Source: Planctomycetota bacterium (GTDB lineage: Bacteria > Planctomycetota > MHYJ01 > JACQXL01 > JACQZI01). From it: DNA of 64,000 nucleotides. Both the position numbers and the translations under genes were made by a program. Location of the stretch: NCBI GenBank assembly GCA_016207825.1, contig JACQZI010000007.1, positions 260,697-324,696 of the forward strand, written 5' to 3'. The notes beneath the pieces are model-generated. The model was not told the origin of the DNA and ran no database searches. It saw only the letters and a program-made list of their open reading frames with translations. This document shows positions 42,240 through 51,142 of this stretch, one piece after another; position 1 is the stretch's first letter, and every line of letters starts with the position of its first letter.

Positions 42240-43346
42240 ATGATAAAAAAGATTGATGCGTATATTATCAGGTACTTCCTTTTCTCCATGCTGATTATCA
42301 CCTTTATTCTCTTGGGGTTATATCTGGTAATCGATTTTTTCACCAAGCTTACCCCGTTCATGGAAACAAACCAGGCTTCGGCTTTGGCGCTTATTTTTAA
42401 GTACTACATTTATCGCTTTCCCATTTACCTGGTCGACCTTTTGCCGATTATCATCCTAGCGACCGCAATGATTACAGTCAGCCGTTTTATAAAAACGAAT
42501 GAATTTATCCCTATGCTCTTTTCTGGGATAAGCATGCGCCGGATTATTTCGCCCATTCTTACGATTGCATTAATTATGGTTGTGGTAACATTTCTTATAA
42601 ATGAAATGATTATTCCCCTTTTAGAGAGTGAAATATCACATACGGATAAGATACTAAGGTTTGAAGGTGCCGAGCGTTATATTCTTACCCAAGATGATTC
42701 AAGAAACAGCTTACTTATTGAACGTTATGACTATACCCATAAGAAGATGACTAATATAAACATGGTGAATTTTAATCAATCAAAGGCGTTTAATTCGACC
42801 CTTTCTGCGGAATACGGCATCTGGTATCCGGAGATAATTCCAAATATGAGTTCGATAAGTGTTACCGGACCGGGATGGGTTGTTTATAACGGGGTGGAAT
42901 ACACTTATAACCCGGTAAACGGGGCGCGGCAGATAAAACGTTTTGGGGAAGAAGGCTATTACCTGCAAACAAGCCTTACTCCGACTGACCTGGAACGTTC
43001 GGAAAAATCGCTTTCCTATATGGGCGTTTACGATTTGTCGTCCCGCATCCTGCAATATCCGCATCAGGTGCACTTGAAGATACAGTTATATAATAAATTT
43101 GTCATTCCGTTTTCTCTTTTTATCCTGGTCTTTGCCGGAATTCCCTTCCTCTTGCTGGGAGAATCACGCAATTTATTTACCGGTATCGGCATATGCTTGG
43201 TTGTCAGCATTGCCTTTTTTGTAACGCAGTTCTTTTTCATTAACTTGGGAAATAAAGGGATACTCCCGGCCCCGTTTGCCGTGACTCTTCCATTGGTTAT
43301 TTTCGGGACTATCGGATTGGTTTTTATGAAAAGGGTTCATACATAA
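42240..43346 (+). CDS. lptG: LptF/LptG family permease (second of pair)
   Basis: 368 aa, same topology as the gene before it. DAYIIRYFLFSMLIITFILL, a stretch FIPMLFSGISMRRIISPIL in the coupling loop, and a periplasmic domain of about 160 residues. Forms the heterodimer with the upstream protein. The assignment as LptG over LptF follows gene order and the long MIKKIDAYIIRYF start, and is less certain than family membership. Confidence 0.88.
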   Translation: MIKKIDAYIIRYFLFSMLIITFILLGLYLVIDFFTKLTPFMETNQASALALIFKYYIYRFPIYLVDLLPIIILATAMITVSRFIKTNEFIPMLFSGISMRRIISPILTIALIMVVVTFLINEMIIPLLESEISHTDKILRFEGAERYILTQDDSRNSLLIERYDYTHKKMTNINMVNFNQSKAFNSTLSAEYGIWYPEIIPNMSSISVTGPGWVVYNGVEYTYNPVNGARQIKRFGEEGYYLQTSLTPTDLERSEKSLSYMGVYDLSSRILQYPHQVHLKIQLYNKFVIPFSLFILVFAGIPFLLLGESRNLFTGIGICLVVSIAFFVTQFFFINLGNKGILPAPFAVTLPLVIFGTIGLVFMKRVHT

Positions 43347-43430
43347 ATTAGGATCTTTCAGATGGATTAATTTATTGTTTTACTGAAAGCTGTTTTTTAG
43401 TCCTGGGACTGAAATAAATATGGAAAACGC

Positions 43431-44450
43431 ATGATAAAAAGTTATATCTGTCTCGTAATATTTCTTCTTCTGATTATATTCCCGGCACTTTATGCTGAGG
43501 ATGTTGATAATAACCAATATCCCTTTTGCTCTGATAATGTCGGTTATGGGCCGCTGAACTTATCCAGCCAATCGCCTTTGCAATTACTTCGCATTCCTAT
43601 TCGGCCGGACAGTCCTTCTACTTTATTAAGAGGGCGAAAAGAAATACTTACTACTATAACCTGGTCAAACCTATGGATGATTAAGGAAAACAGATTTATT
43701 GTTGATGCCGAAATAATCCGTTTGTTGACCGAGTTTAATTATGGTTTAACTGACCGTTGGCAGATAGGCGTAGAAATTCCGGTTACTTGTGTCACCGGGG
43801 GAATCATGGACGGATTGGCTGAGAATACACATAATATTTTAAATATCGGGCAACACAAACGCACCGATTACCCGCGTAATAGGGTCAAGATTGAATTGCT
43901 GAATAAAACAGACAATACCTACTTTACCGAAACGAACAAGACATTAACCATTGATGATATAATATGTTGTGCTAAATACAAACTTACCTGCGGCAATATC
44001 ATGGCTCCCGCTTGTGCCGTCTCGCTTTCTGTTAAGTTGCCTACCGGGAATACCAGGCTGCCCTTAAGCGGCCACGGGGTTGATGCCGGATTGTCTTTTT
44101 CGGTTTCCAAACAATGGAGTGGATTTAATTTATATGGAGGGCTCGGCTACAGTTATTATGGGGAAGAAACAATGGGAGGGATTGAACTACGCCGCGGGCA
44201 GAATTCTTTCTGGGTGGCTGGTGAATACCGTATAGCGCGCAAGGCTTCGCTGATAACGCAATATTTAGCCAATACTGGTGGAGCAAAATATTTCTATGAC
44301 TTTTCGGATACATCTCACGAAATTACATTCGGCATGAAATATCAGGTTTCGTCCAGGCATCTCTTGGAATTCGGCGTATTGGAAAACCTGATAAACTTTG
44401 ATAACAGCCCGGATATAGGTTTTCATTTCGGGTTGCTTTCCAGGTTTTGA
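43431..44450 (+). CDS. DUF3187 family outer-membrane protein
   Basis: 339 aa. Signal peptide of about 20 residues, then YGPLNLSSQSPLQLLRIPI, the family's N-terminal box, and many alternating strands (WSGFNLYGGLGYSYYG, HEITFGMKYQVSSRH) ending in GFHFGLLSRF with a C-terminal Phe, as in outer-membrane barrels. Function not known. Just before the ATG there is a four-codon mini-ORF (ATG GAA AAC GCA TGA) whose stop overlaps the start. It follows the lpt genes by 84 nt. Confidence 0.78.
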   Translation: MIKSYICLVIFLLLIIFPALYAEDVDNNQYPFCSDNVGYGPLNLSSQSPLQLLRIPIRPDSPSTLLRGRKEILTTITWSNLWMIKENRFIVDAEIIRLLTEFNYGLTDRWQIGVEIPVTCVTGGIMDGLAENTHNILNIGQHKRTDYPRNRVKIELLNKTDNTYFTETNKTLTIDDIICCAKYKLTCGNIMAPACAVSLSVKLPTGNTRLPLSGHGVDAGLSFSVSKQWSGFNLYGGLGYSYYGEETMGGIELRRGQNSFWVAGEYRIARKASLITQYLANTGGAKYFYDFSDTSHEITFGMKYQVSSRHLLEFGVLENLINFDNSPDIGFHFGLLSRF

Positions 44451-44457
44451 TTGCCTT

Positions 44458-45711
44458 CTATGGCTTGTATTTGCCCACGACCATCGTAGCGTTGTGCCCG
44501 CCGAAGCCGAAAGTGTTGGAGATGGCGACATTTACCTGCATCGCCCTTGCCTTGTTCGGAACATAATCCAGGTCGCAATTCGGGTCGGGTGTTTCATAGT
44601 TGATAGTTGGATGGACCTTATTATCGCGTATTGACATTACGCAGGCAATCAGTTCCACCGCTCCGGCTGCGCCCAGCAAATGTCCGGTCATGGATTTGGT
44701 TGAGCTTATGGCAAGCTTCCTGGCGTGTTCGCCGAAAGCTATTTTAATCGCCTTGGTTTCCGTCAAATCATTCAGCTCCGTGGATGTTCCGTGCGCGTTG
44801 ACGTAATTGACATCTTCCGGTTTCACCCCCGCGTCTTCCATGGCCAACCGCATTGCCTCGGCCGGCTTGATGCCTGCCGGGTCCGGCGCGGTGATGTGGT
44901 TGCCGTCATCATTCATCCCGAATCCTAAAACCTCCGCGTATATTTTAGCGTTACGCTTTTTAGCGTGTTCGAGTTCTTCAAATATCAAAACACCGCAGCC
45001 TTCGCCCAGGACGAATCCGTTCCGGTCCTTGTCAAACGGGCGGCTGGCTTTTTCCGGTTCGTTGTTGCGGTTGGAAAGGGCTTTAAGCGCGGCAAAACCG
45101 GATAACCCCATGACCGTCACGGCGGATTCCGTCCCGCCGGTGATGACTAAATCCGCTTCGCCGTGTTGTATCGTCCTTAAGGCGATTCCCATCGCGTGGT
45201 TTGCCGATGCGCAGGCCGAAGAAACCATGAAGTTCGGCCCGTTGAGCTTATAATAAATGGCAATCTGTCCGCAAACGGCGTTTATCATGAGCTTTGGAAT
45301 AAAGAAAGGCGATACCCGGGTCGGCCCCTTTTGCAGGAGCTTATTGTGCTGTTCCTCGTATTCGATAAATCCGCCGATACCGGAGCCCATGATTACCCCG
45401 CACTTTTTGGGATCAAGCTTGGTGAAATCTATATTGCCCTCTTTGACTGCCTGGGCGGCTGACGCCATGCCGAATTGGGAAAAACGGTCCATACGGCGGG
45501 CTTCTCGTTCATCCATCCATTGCCCGGGCTGGAAGTTTTTCACCTCCGCGCCGATGGTCACGTCATAGCCGGTTGTGTCAAAGGCGGTAATCCGCGCCGC
45601 GCCGCTTTTGCCGGCAAGCAATGCCTGCCAGTAATCTTCCGGGTTGTGCCCGAGTGGAGTAATCGCTCCCAAGCCGGTGATGACCACGCGTCTTTTGGCT
45701 GGACAGTTCAT
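44458..45711 (-). CDS. fabF: 3-oxoacyl-[acyl-carrier-protein] synthase II
   Basis: 417 aa condensing enzyme of fatty-acid elongation. [14 protein letters not shown], the catalytic Cys in [13 protein letters not shown], His in [11 protein letters not shown], and the second His in [13 protein letters not shown] are all present. Start overlaps the acyl carrier protein stop by 4 nt. It ends 7 nt from the convergent DUF3187 gene. Confidence 0.97.
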   Translation of the reverse strand: MNCPAKRRVVITGLGAITPLGHNPEDYWQALLAGKSGAARITAFDTTGYDVTIGAEVKNFQPGQWMDEREARRMDRFSQFGMASAAQAVKEGNIDFTKLDPKKCGVIMGSGIGGFIEYEEQHNKLLQKGPTRVSPFFIPKLMINAVCGQIAIYYKLNGPNFMVSSACASANHAMGIALRTIQHGEADLVITGGTESAVTVMGLSGFAALKALSNRNNEPEKASRPFDKDRNGFVLGEGCGVLIFEELEHAKKRNAKIYAEVLGFGMNDDGNHITAPDPAGIKPAEAMRLAMEDAGVKPEDVNYVNAHGTSTELNDLTETKAIKIAFGEHARKLAISSTKSMTGHLLGAAGAVELIACVMSIRDNKVHPTINYETPDPNCDLDYVPNKARAMQVNVAISNTFGFGGHNATMVVGKYKP

Positions 45712-45956
45712 TTCTTCAAAGCCTTTTCTATATAAGTGATGGCGTCGTTGACGGTCTGGATTTTCTCGGCGTCTTCATCAGGGATGGAAAGCCCGAACGC
45801 GTCTTCCATTTCCATGACCAGTTCCACCGTATCCAGCGAATCCGCGCCTAAATCGTTGACGAATGATGTCTCCACGGAAACCTTGGCCTTGTCCACGCCA
45901 AGCTGTTTGCAGACTATTTCTATCACCTTATCCTGTATTTCCTGTGTTGTCGGCAT
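45708..45956 (-). CDS. acpP: Acyl carrier protein
   Basis: 82 aa. The phosphopantetheine serine is in [19 protein letters not shown]. Strong AAGGAGGAGAT ribosome site. Carries growing acyl chains; the overlap with fabF indicates coupled expression. Confidence 0.96.
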   Translation of the reverse strand: MPTTQEIQDKVIEIVCKQLGVDKAKVSVETSFVNDLGADSLDTVELVMEMEDAFGLSIPDEDAEKIQTVNDAITYIEKALKK

Positions 45957-46006
45957 ATTCTATCTCCTCCTTCAATTTCCCGAATATTATCCCATTCTGC
46001 CGAAGG

Positions 46007-46042
46007 TCCCGATTATCGGGATCCCGTGGAGCGGGGTCGGGA
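46007..46042. repeat. Palindrome TCCCGA-TTA-TCGGGA and neighbour
   Basis: A 6-bp stem at 46007-46021 is followed by TCCCGTGGAGCGGGGTCGGGA, an imperfect hairpin (quoted in two parts: TCCCGTGGAG, CGGGGTCGGGA), upstream of acpP. Member of the CGGGA family. Confidence 0.5.
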
Positions 46043-46275
46043 TATATTTTTAAATCCCTGGTTTTATATATTCTAATCTTTCCGGACGATGAATCCGGGA
46101 AAGTTGTTTTACCCATGTTTGGATTGCCCGACCCGCTTCGTTTCCGGGCGTCCGCGTATGGGGGTATTATAAGAATATCGGAATTTAAGGCAAGAAAATA
46201 CGAAATTCTTAAAAATTATTTTAATATTATAAATGAAACTTGATTCCCTTTCGCTGGGTCCGATTTCGGGGAGTC

Positions 46276-46303
46276 CCCCGTCCCGAAGCATTTCGGGACG
46301 GGG
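46276..46303. repeat. Perfect 12-bp hairpin with GCAT loop
   Basis: CCCCGTCCCGAA, GCAT, TTCGGGACGGGG. It is the longest uninterrupted palindrome arm found in the window and lies just downstream of etfA, where it may also stop transcription, although no U tract follows. Confidence 0.65.
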
Positions 46304-46336
46304 TGCCCCGTAGGAATAGGGAAAAAGGGGGTTGGG

Positions 46337-47320
46337 TTACCCCTGGTTTTTCTTCAGCTCATTGGCTAATGCCGGCACCACTTCGAATAAATCCCCCACG
46401 ATGCCGTAATTGGCCACCTTGAATATCGGCGCTTCCGGGTCTTTGTTTATCGCCACGATGCACTTGGATGAGGACATTCCCGCCAAATGCTGTATCGCCC
46501 CGGAAATCCCGCAGGCGACATACATCGTCGGGCAGACGGTCTTTCCGGTCTGGCCCACCTGGTCTTCATGAGGACGCCAGCCGGCATCCACCGCCGCGCG
46601 CGAGGCGCCCACCGCCGCTTTCAATATCGCCGCGAGTTCTTCGATTATCTTATAATGCTCCGGCCCTTTCATCCCGCGCCCGCCGGAAACAATGATATCC
46701 GCCTCGGTCAGCTCTATCTTTGCCGTGGCCGCTTTAAGCACTTCCTTCACCTTGACCCGCTGGTCGTTAGCGTCAATCGCCACATCCAGTTTCTCAACTT
46801 GTGACTGTTTGGATTGGTCGGATTTGGCGGCTGTAAACATCTTTGGCCTTAATGATATTATTGATGGCGCCTTTAACGCTTTTACCGTGATGATTGCCTT
46901 GCCGGCGTAAACCGGACGTCTTGCCGTAAGGGTACCGCCATCCGCGTTTATGGAGATGACATCCTGCAGGGCGCTTGTTCCCAATGCTCCGGCAACGCTT
47001 CCGGCCAGGTCTTTACCGTTCAGGGTGGCCGGGAATAATATCGCGTCAGGTTTCACTTTGTTGAAGGCTGCAACCATTGCCTTAGTGTAAGGCGCGGTCG
47101 TGTAATGCCCGAAAGCGGCACCTTCCACGGTCAGCACTTTAGTGGCTCCGTAAAAAGCCGGTTCCTTGGCGGCAGAGCCAAGGTTATTTCCGATCACTAA
47201 CGCGACGACCTCGGATTTTAAGGCGTCGGACAGCCTCTTCGCTTCGGATAAGGCTTCTATCGCTCCCTTTTTAAGTGTGCCGTCTTTGTTTTCCACGAAT
47301 ACTAATATCGGATTGGGCAT
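46337..47320 (-). CDS. etfA: Electron transfer flavoprotein alpha subunit
   Basis: 327 aa. The FAD domain contains IIVSGGRGMKGPEHYKIIEE, VGASRAAVDAGWRPHEDQVG, and GQTGKTVCPTMYVACGISG, then INKDPEAPIFKVANYGIVGD, standard for EtfA. With EtfB it moves electrons between dehydrogenases and quinone or ferredoxin partners. TGGAGGAATAA precedes the ATG. The etfB-etfA gap contains an inverted repeat. Confidence 0.96.
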   Translation of the reverse strand: MPNPILVFVENKDGTLKKGAIEALSEAKRLSDALKSEVVALVIGNNLGSAAKEPAFYGATKVLTVEGAAFGHYTTAPYTKAMVAAFNKVKPDAILFPATLNGKDLAGSVAGALGTSALQDVISINADGGTLTARRPVYAGKAIITVKALKAPSIISLRPKMFTAAKSDQSKQSQVEKLDVAIDANDQRVKVKEVLKAATAKIELTEADIIVSGGRGMKGPEHYKIIEELAAILKAAVGASRAAVDAGWRPHEDQVGQTGKTVCPTMYVACGISGAIQHLAGMSSSKCIVAINKDPEAPIFKVANYGIVGDLFEVVPALANELKKNQG

Positions 47321-47337
47321 AATTTATTCCTCCATTT

Positions 47338-47427
47338 AACACGAATAAGACGAATTGTTTCGAATTAAACGAATAAAATCAGTATGTTATTCGTGAACAT
47401 TCGTTCTGTTCGTGTAATTCGTGTTTA
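47338..47427. repeat. ACACGAAT / ATTCGTGT inverted repeat
   Basis: AACACGAATAAGACGAATTG on the left (47338-47357) faces GTTCGTGTAATTCGTGTT on the right, separated by about 50 nt. It sits between etfB and etfA. Distinct from the palindrome families above. Confidence 0.55.
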
Positions 47428-48186
47428 GATTATTTTAGCCTCTTCCTTCAATAACTTTACCAGTTCCGGAACCGCCTCAACGCCTTTGCCGACAATCTTT
47501 CCGGGCGGGCGGCTGGGCGGGTATTCCATCTTTAAAACTTCCAGTGTGTTCGCTGTGATATTGGCGGCTTTTTCCTCCATCGGTTTCTTCTTTGCCGCCA
47601 TGATTCCTTTTAGCGAAGGATACCGCGGCTCGTTCAGGCCCTTCTGCGCGCTAAAGACCGCCGGCAGGACCACCTCTAAGACTTCCTTCCCGCCGTCTAT
47701 CTCGCGCTGAACCGTCGCGGTTTTACCTGCTAAATCTAACTTTACGATTAATCCGACAAAGGGCAGGTTCAAAAGCTGGGCGGTTATCGTGGGTACCTGG
47801 GAGTTGTCGTCATCCACCGCCTGCTTGCCGAAAAATATGATGTCCGGCGCAAGCTCTTTCAATGCCGCGCTCAAGCCCTGGGCGATTTCATATGGGGCTC
47901 TTTGGTAAAGCTTGTCGTCTTTCAAGAGTATGGCTTTATCCGCGCCCATTGCCAAACACGTCCTTAATGTCGTGGCGGCCTCGGCCGGGCCGACGGTTAC
48001 GGCAATCACCTCGTTGCCTTCCGCCCCGAGTTTTTCCTTGACCCTTAGGCCCTCTTCCAGCGCGATTTCGTCAAAGGGGCTGACGATATATTCCACGCCT
48101 GCCGGGTCAAGTGTCTTGCCGTCCGCGGCAACCTTGACCGTGGTCTCGGTTGACGGAACTCTTCTGATGCATACAGCAATCTTCAT
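47425..48186 (-). CDS. etfB: Electron transfer flavoprotein beta subunit
   Basis: 253 aa. MKIAVCIRRVPSTETTVKV, then NPFDEIALEEG-like SPFDEIALEEGLRVKEKLG, VTVGPAEAATTLRTCLAMGA and GKQAVDDDNSQVPTITAQLL, with the C-terminal arm that wraps EtfA. Only a weak GGGGGTG ribosome site. The set EtfB/EtfA alone without an adjacent dehydrogenase leaves the electron donor open. Confidence 0.96.
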   Translation of the reverse strand: MKIAVCIRRVPSTETTVKVAADGKTLDPAGVEYIVSPFDEIALEEGLRVKEKLGAEGNEVIAVTVGPAEAATTLRTCLAMGADKAILLKDDKLYQRAPYEIAQGLSAALKELAPDIIFFGKQAVDDDNSQVPTITAQLLNLPFVGLIVKLDLAGKTATVQREIDGGKEVLEVVLPAVFSAQKGLNEPRYPSLKGIMAAKKKPMEEKAANITANTLEVLKMEYPPSRPPGKIVGKGVEAVPELVKLLKEEAKII

Positions 48187-48253
48187 TTAACACCCCCAAT
48201 GTAAGAGTAAATATCAAAAATCAAATATCAAAAATAAATAGCAAATATTAAAA

Positions 48254-48625
48254 TTACTTTCGTCCCCTCAGCGTTAGAATGCTTGAACCGAATATATTGC
48301 TAATTTCATGCAGTTCCGCCAAAAACCATTTAACATCTTCAGCCGATGTCCTGTTGATGTCTCTCAGCAAAGCGAACCATAGTTTGCTCTCATTGGCTGA
48401 TTTAAGGGCAATGTTAAAGAAATTGGTAAAATCCTTGCGGCTGCTCGCGGATTGCCCTTCGATATAATTGCCGATAACGCTGGTCCCGCTTCTAAGCAAC
48501 TGGTCGCCGATTCTCCTGGAAACATTGTCTTTAGGCAGTTTATCGATAAATTCTATCATCTTTAAAGTAAAGCTGTATAATCTCTTTTTAAAATCATCCT
48601 TAAACCGTGATTTGTTGTCTTCCAT
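48254..48625 (-). CDS. Four-helix-bundle (S23-type) protein
   Basis: 123 aa. FKKRLYSFTLKMIEFIDKLP, then RRIGDQLLRSGTSVIGNYIE, GQSASSRKDFTNFFNIALKS and ANESKLWFALLRDI follow the TIGR02436 family, first noticed as an ORF in 23S rRNA intervening sequences and also common as a solitary gene. Function unknown. A TACAAT hexamer ends 8 nt before the ATG. Confidence 0.88.
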   Translation of the reverse strand: MEDNKSRFKDDFKKRLYSFTLKMIEFIDKLPKDNVSRRIGDQLLRSGTSVIGNYIEGQSASSRKDFTNFFNIALKSANESKLWFALLRDINRTSAEDVKWFLAELHEISNIFGSSILTLRGRK

Positions 48626-48633
48626 CCGGGTTT

Positions 48634-48662
48634 ATTGTATTTACCCTATTTTAAAACTTTAA
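48634..48662 (-). promoter_or_regulatory. Possible promoter of the four-helix-bundle gene, leaderless start
   Basis: TTAAAG (48657-48662), 17-nt spacer, TACAAT (48634-48639), 8 nt to the ATG. The -35 is poor. Confidence 0.4.
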
Positions 48663-48693
48663 TCTGTATTTTTGATTTTTAATATTTAATATT

Positions 48694-50145
48694 TTATATT
48701 TTACCCTTCCAGCGTAATGTTAAATTACGGGCTGCGGCGACTTCATCCAGCCGTTTCACCGAGCAGAAATGCGGGGCGGATTTCACCGCCTCCGGGTCTT
48801 TTTGGGCTTCCTCATCTATCTTTATCATCACCTCGATAAACCGGTCCAGCGTCTGCTTGGATTCCGTCTCGGTCGGTTCTATCATCAGCGCTTCGTGGAC
48901 AATCAGCGGGAAATAGATGGTCGGCGGATGGAACCCGTAATCGAGTAATCGCTTGGCGATATCCAATGTCCGGATGCCGTATTTCTTGTGGTGCTCCTCG
49001 CCCGTCAGGACGCATTCGTGCATGCAGGCGCGCTCGTAGGCAACCGGATAATATTTCTTGAGGTGCGCCATGACGTAATTGGCGTTAAGGACGGCAATCT
49101 CGCTCACCCGCTTTATTCCCTCCGGCCCCAGTATCCTGATATAGACGTATGCCTTGACCAGGACCGCGATATTCCCGTAAAAAGCCCTCACCCGTCCCAT
49201 GGATTTCGGCCGGTCGTAATCGAGAGAGAATACATTTTTATCTTTATTTATTACCGGAATCGGGAGGAAGGGGGCAAGCTTTTCGACGCAGGCAACCGGT
49301 CCCGCGCCCGGTCCGCCGCCGCCGTGCGGAGTGGCGAATGTTTTATGAAGATTTATATGTAAGACGTCCACCCCGGCTTCGGACGGCTTCATGATGCCCA
49401 TCAGCGCGTTCAGGTTTGCCCCGTCCATATATAAAAACGAGCCGTTCTTGTGGAGGAGCTCGGCGATTTCCTTTATCTGGTTATCGAATAAGCCCAGCGT
49501 ATTCGGGATGGTCAGCATCATTGCCGCGACGTCGGGCGTGAGCTTGGATTTAAGGTCTGCGAGGTCGACATTGCCGTCGCTATTGGATTTTATCTCGATG
49601 GGGCTGTAACCGCAGAAAGCCACGCTGGCCGGATTCGTCCCGTGTGCGGAATCCGGTATCAGGATGTATTTCCGGGGATTGCCCTTATCCTTTAGGTAGG
49701 CGCGGATGAGTTTTATTCCGGTGAATTCACCGTGCGCGCCGGCGGCCGGCTGGAGTGTAATAGAATCCATTCCGGCGATTTCTTTAAGGTATTCGCCCAG
49801 TTCAAACATAAGTTCGAGCATCCCCTGGGAAGCCGCCCCGTCCTGGTAGGGGTGCATCTTGGCGAAGCCGTCCATGGCGGCAATGCTCTCGTTTATCTTG
49901 GGATTATATTTCATCGTGCAGGAGCCCAGCGGGTAGAAGGAATCATCCACCCCGACATTTCGTTTGGAAAGGTTGGTATAATGGCGGACGATTGTGATTT
50001 CATTCACTTCCGGGAGCGCCGCGTCATGTAGGCGCAGGTATTTGGCAGGGATTAATTTAGCCGTCTCTTTATCGTGGATATCATTGGCGGGAATAATGCA
50101 ACCACAGCTTCCTTTGCGCGATTCTTCAAAGATAAGTTTGGACAT
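48694..50145 (-). CDS. gcvPB: Glycine dehydrogenase (decarboxylating) subunit 2
   Basis: 483 aa from the ATG; an in-frame TTG three codons earlier is possible. LGSCTMKYNPKINE, DGAASQGMLELMFELGEYLK, LQPAAGAHGEFTGIKLIRAY and the PLP lysine in HINLHKTFATPHGGGGPGAG mark the C-terminal half of the split P-protein. It decarboxylates glycine with the H-protein in the glycine cleavage system. The partner gcvPA, GcvH and GcvT are not in the window. A TTGACC-N17-AATAAT promoter lies at 50166-50194. Confidence 0.95.
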   Translation of the reverse strand: MSKLIFEESRKGSCGCIIPANDIHDKETAKLIPAKYLRLHDAALPEVNEITIVRHYTNLSKRNVGVDDSFYPLGSCTMKYNPKINESIAAMDGFAKMHPYQDGAASQGMLELMFELGEYLKEIAGMDSITLQPAAGAHGEFTGIKLIRAYLKDKGNPRKYILIPDSAHGTNPASVAFCGYSPIEIKSNSDGNVDLADLKSKLTPDVAAMMLTIPNTLGLFDNQIKEIAELLHKNGSFLYMDGANLNALMGIMKPSEAGVDVLHINLHKTFATPHGGGGPGAGPVACVEKLAPFLPIPVINKDKNVFSLDYDRPKSMGRVRAFYGNIAVLVKAYVYIRILGPEGIKRVSEIAVLNANYVMAHLKKYYPVAYERACMHECVLTGEEHHKKYGIRTLDIAKRLLDYGFHPPTIYFPLIVHEALMIEPTETESKQTLDRFIEVMIKIDEEAQKDPEAVKSAPHFCSVKRLDEVAAARNLTLRWKGKI

Positions 50146-50303
50146 AGCAATCAATAGGATTCAGTATTATTATAACTAACAACGAAACGGTCAAGAAAAA
50201 ACAACAAGCTGATTAAGCTAAACCAAAAAAAAACAAATTAGTTTTAAGAAATAAAATAATCTGTGAAGTAATTTCCGGCCTTAATGATTTTCTGATAAAA
50301 ACC

Positions 50304-51142
50304 AGAAGCGGTTTCATAAGTTATTATAAGTAATTAAAGCACAAGCAATATGAAAAAACGCCTGATAAATTATAATATTTCTGCCCCATCTAGTAACCAA
50401 TCTCCGATAATTTCCCAGTCATGCAATAGACCGTTCTATTTTCCATCTGCGTTTATACCTCCTCAATTTCCTCCCATCTTGGATCTTTTTTCTTCTGTTA
50501 TTTCTATGTGGAGCTATCAGCTCTATTCCTTGTTCCTTCCATTCACTACGCAATTTCTTCGAATCATACGCCTTATCACAAACCAAACACTTCGGCTTTT
50601 TGCCCACTTTTTCTATCGTTTTATTGGCCAGTTTTACTTCATGTGGCGAGGCAGAGTGCACGGACACCCCCAAAGGAATACCTTTGCCGTCCGCCACCAC
50701 CATAAGGCTTCGAACCCTTGCCACGCTTGGTTTTGCCGATTTCGGCACCCCCCTTTTTTAGCAGGAATAAAACTGCCATCCATAAAGCATTCGCTCCAAT
50801 CAATTTGGGATTTTTTATCCAGCTTATTTTATGAAACTACGCCAGATCTTTAACCAGACACCCTTTCTTCTCATAGTTTTAACCGGCGCCAACAGGTGCT
50901 CGGACTAGGATATTTATCGGGTAAATCCTTCCACCTGGCCCCGGTTCTTAAAACCCATAATATTCCTTCTAAAACCTCCCTGTTATTTTTACATGGGCGC
51001 CCTTTACTCTTTAATTTAGGTAGTAATGGCTTTGTTGCCACCCATTGTTTATCTGTTAAATATATTGCCCTACTCATAGCTTTCACCTCCTATGAGTAGT
51101 TATCGGTAATCAGTTATGAATATGACTTGTGAAACCGCTTCT
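50304..51142 (-). mobile_element. Degenerate IS5-type insertion sequence (839 bp)
   Basis: Terminal inverted repeats AGAAGCGGTTTCATAAGT (50304-50321) and the complement of ACTTGTGAAACCGCTTCT (51125-51142) match at 17 of 18 positions. Inside, on the minus strand, are the N-terminal DUF4096 part (50871-51086) and the DDE part (50419-50748) of one transposase. No convincing target-site duplication is visible. Confidence 0.88.
50361..51086 (-). pseudogene. Broken IS5-family transposase
   Basis: The first piece reads YLTDKQWVATKPLLPK to STCWRRLKL, then a TGA stands where the family has a Trp, followed by GVWLKIW in another frame, KLDKKSQIDWSECFMDGSF in a third, and after an A6G6 run the DDE part (MVVADGKGIPLGVSVHSASP). 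A second TGA replaces the Trp after ERSIA, before LGNYRRLVTRW. At least four frame changes and two nonsense codons make it inactive. Confidence 0.85.

Noticed and set aside
50350-50853. 167-aa plus-strand ORF
   Set aside because: It is antisense to the broken IS5-type transposase.
50361-51086. TGA read as tryptophan
   Set aside because: The two TGA codons at Trp positions are in an element with several frame changes, and TGA serves as the normal stop in intact genes such as deoC and the polysaccharide export gene.
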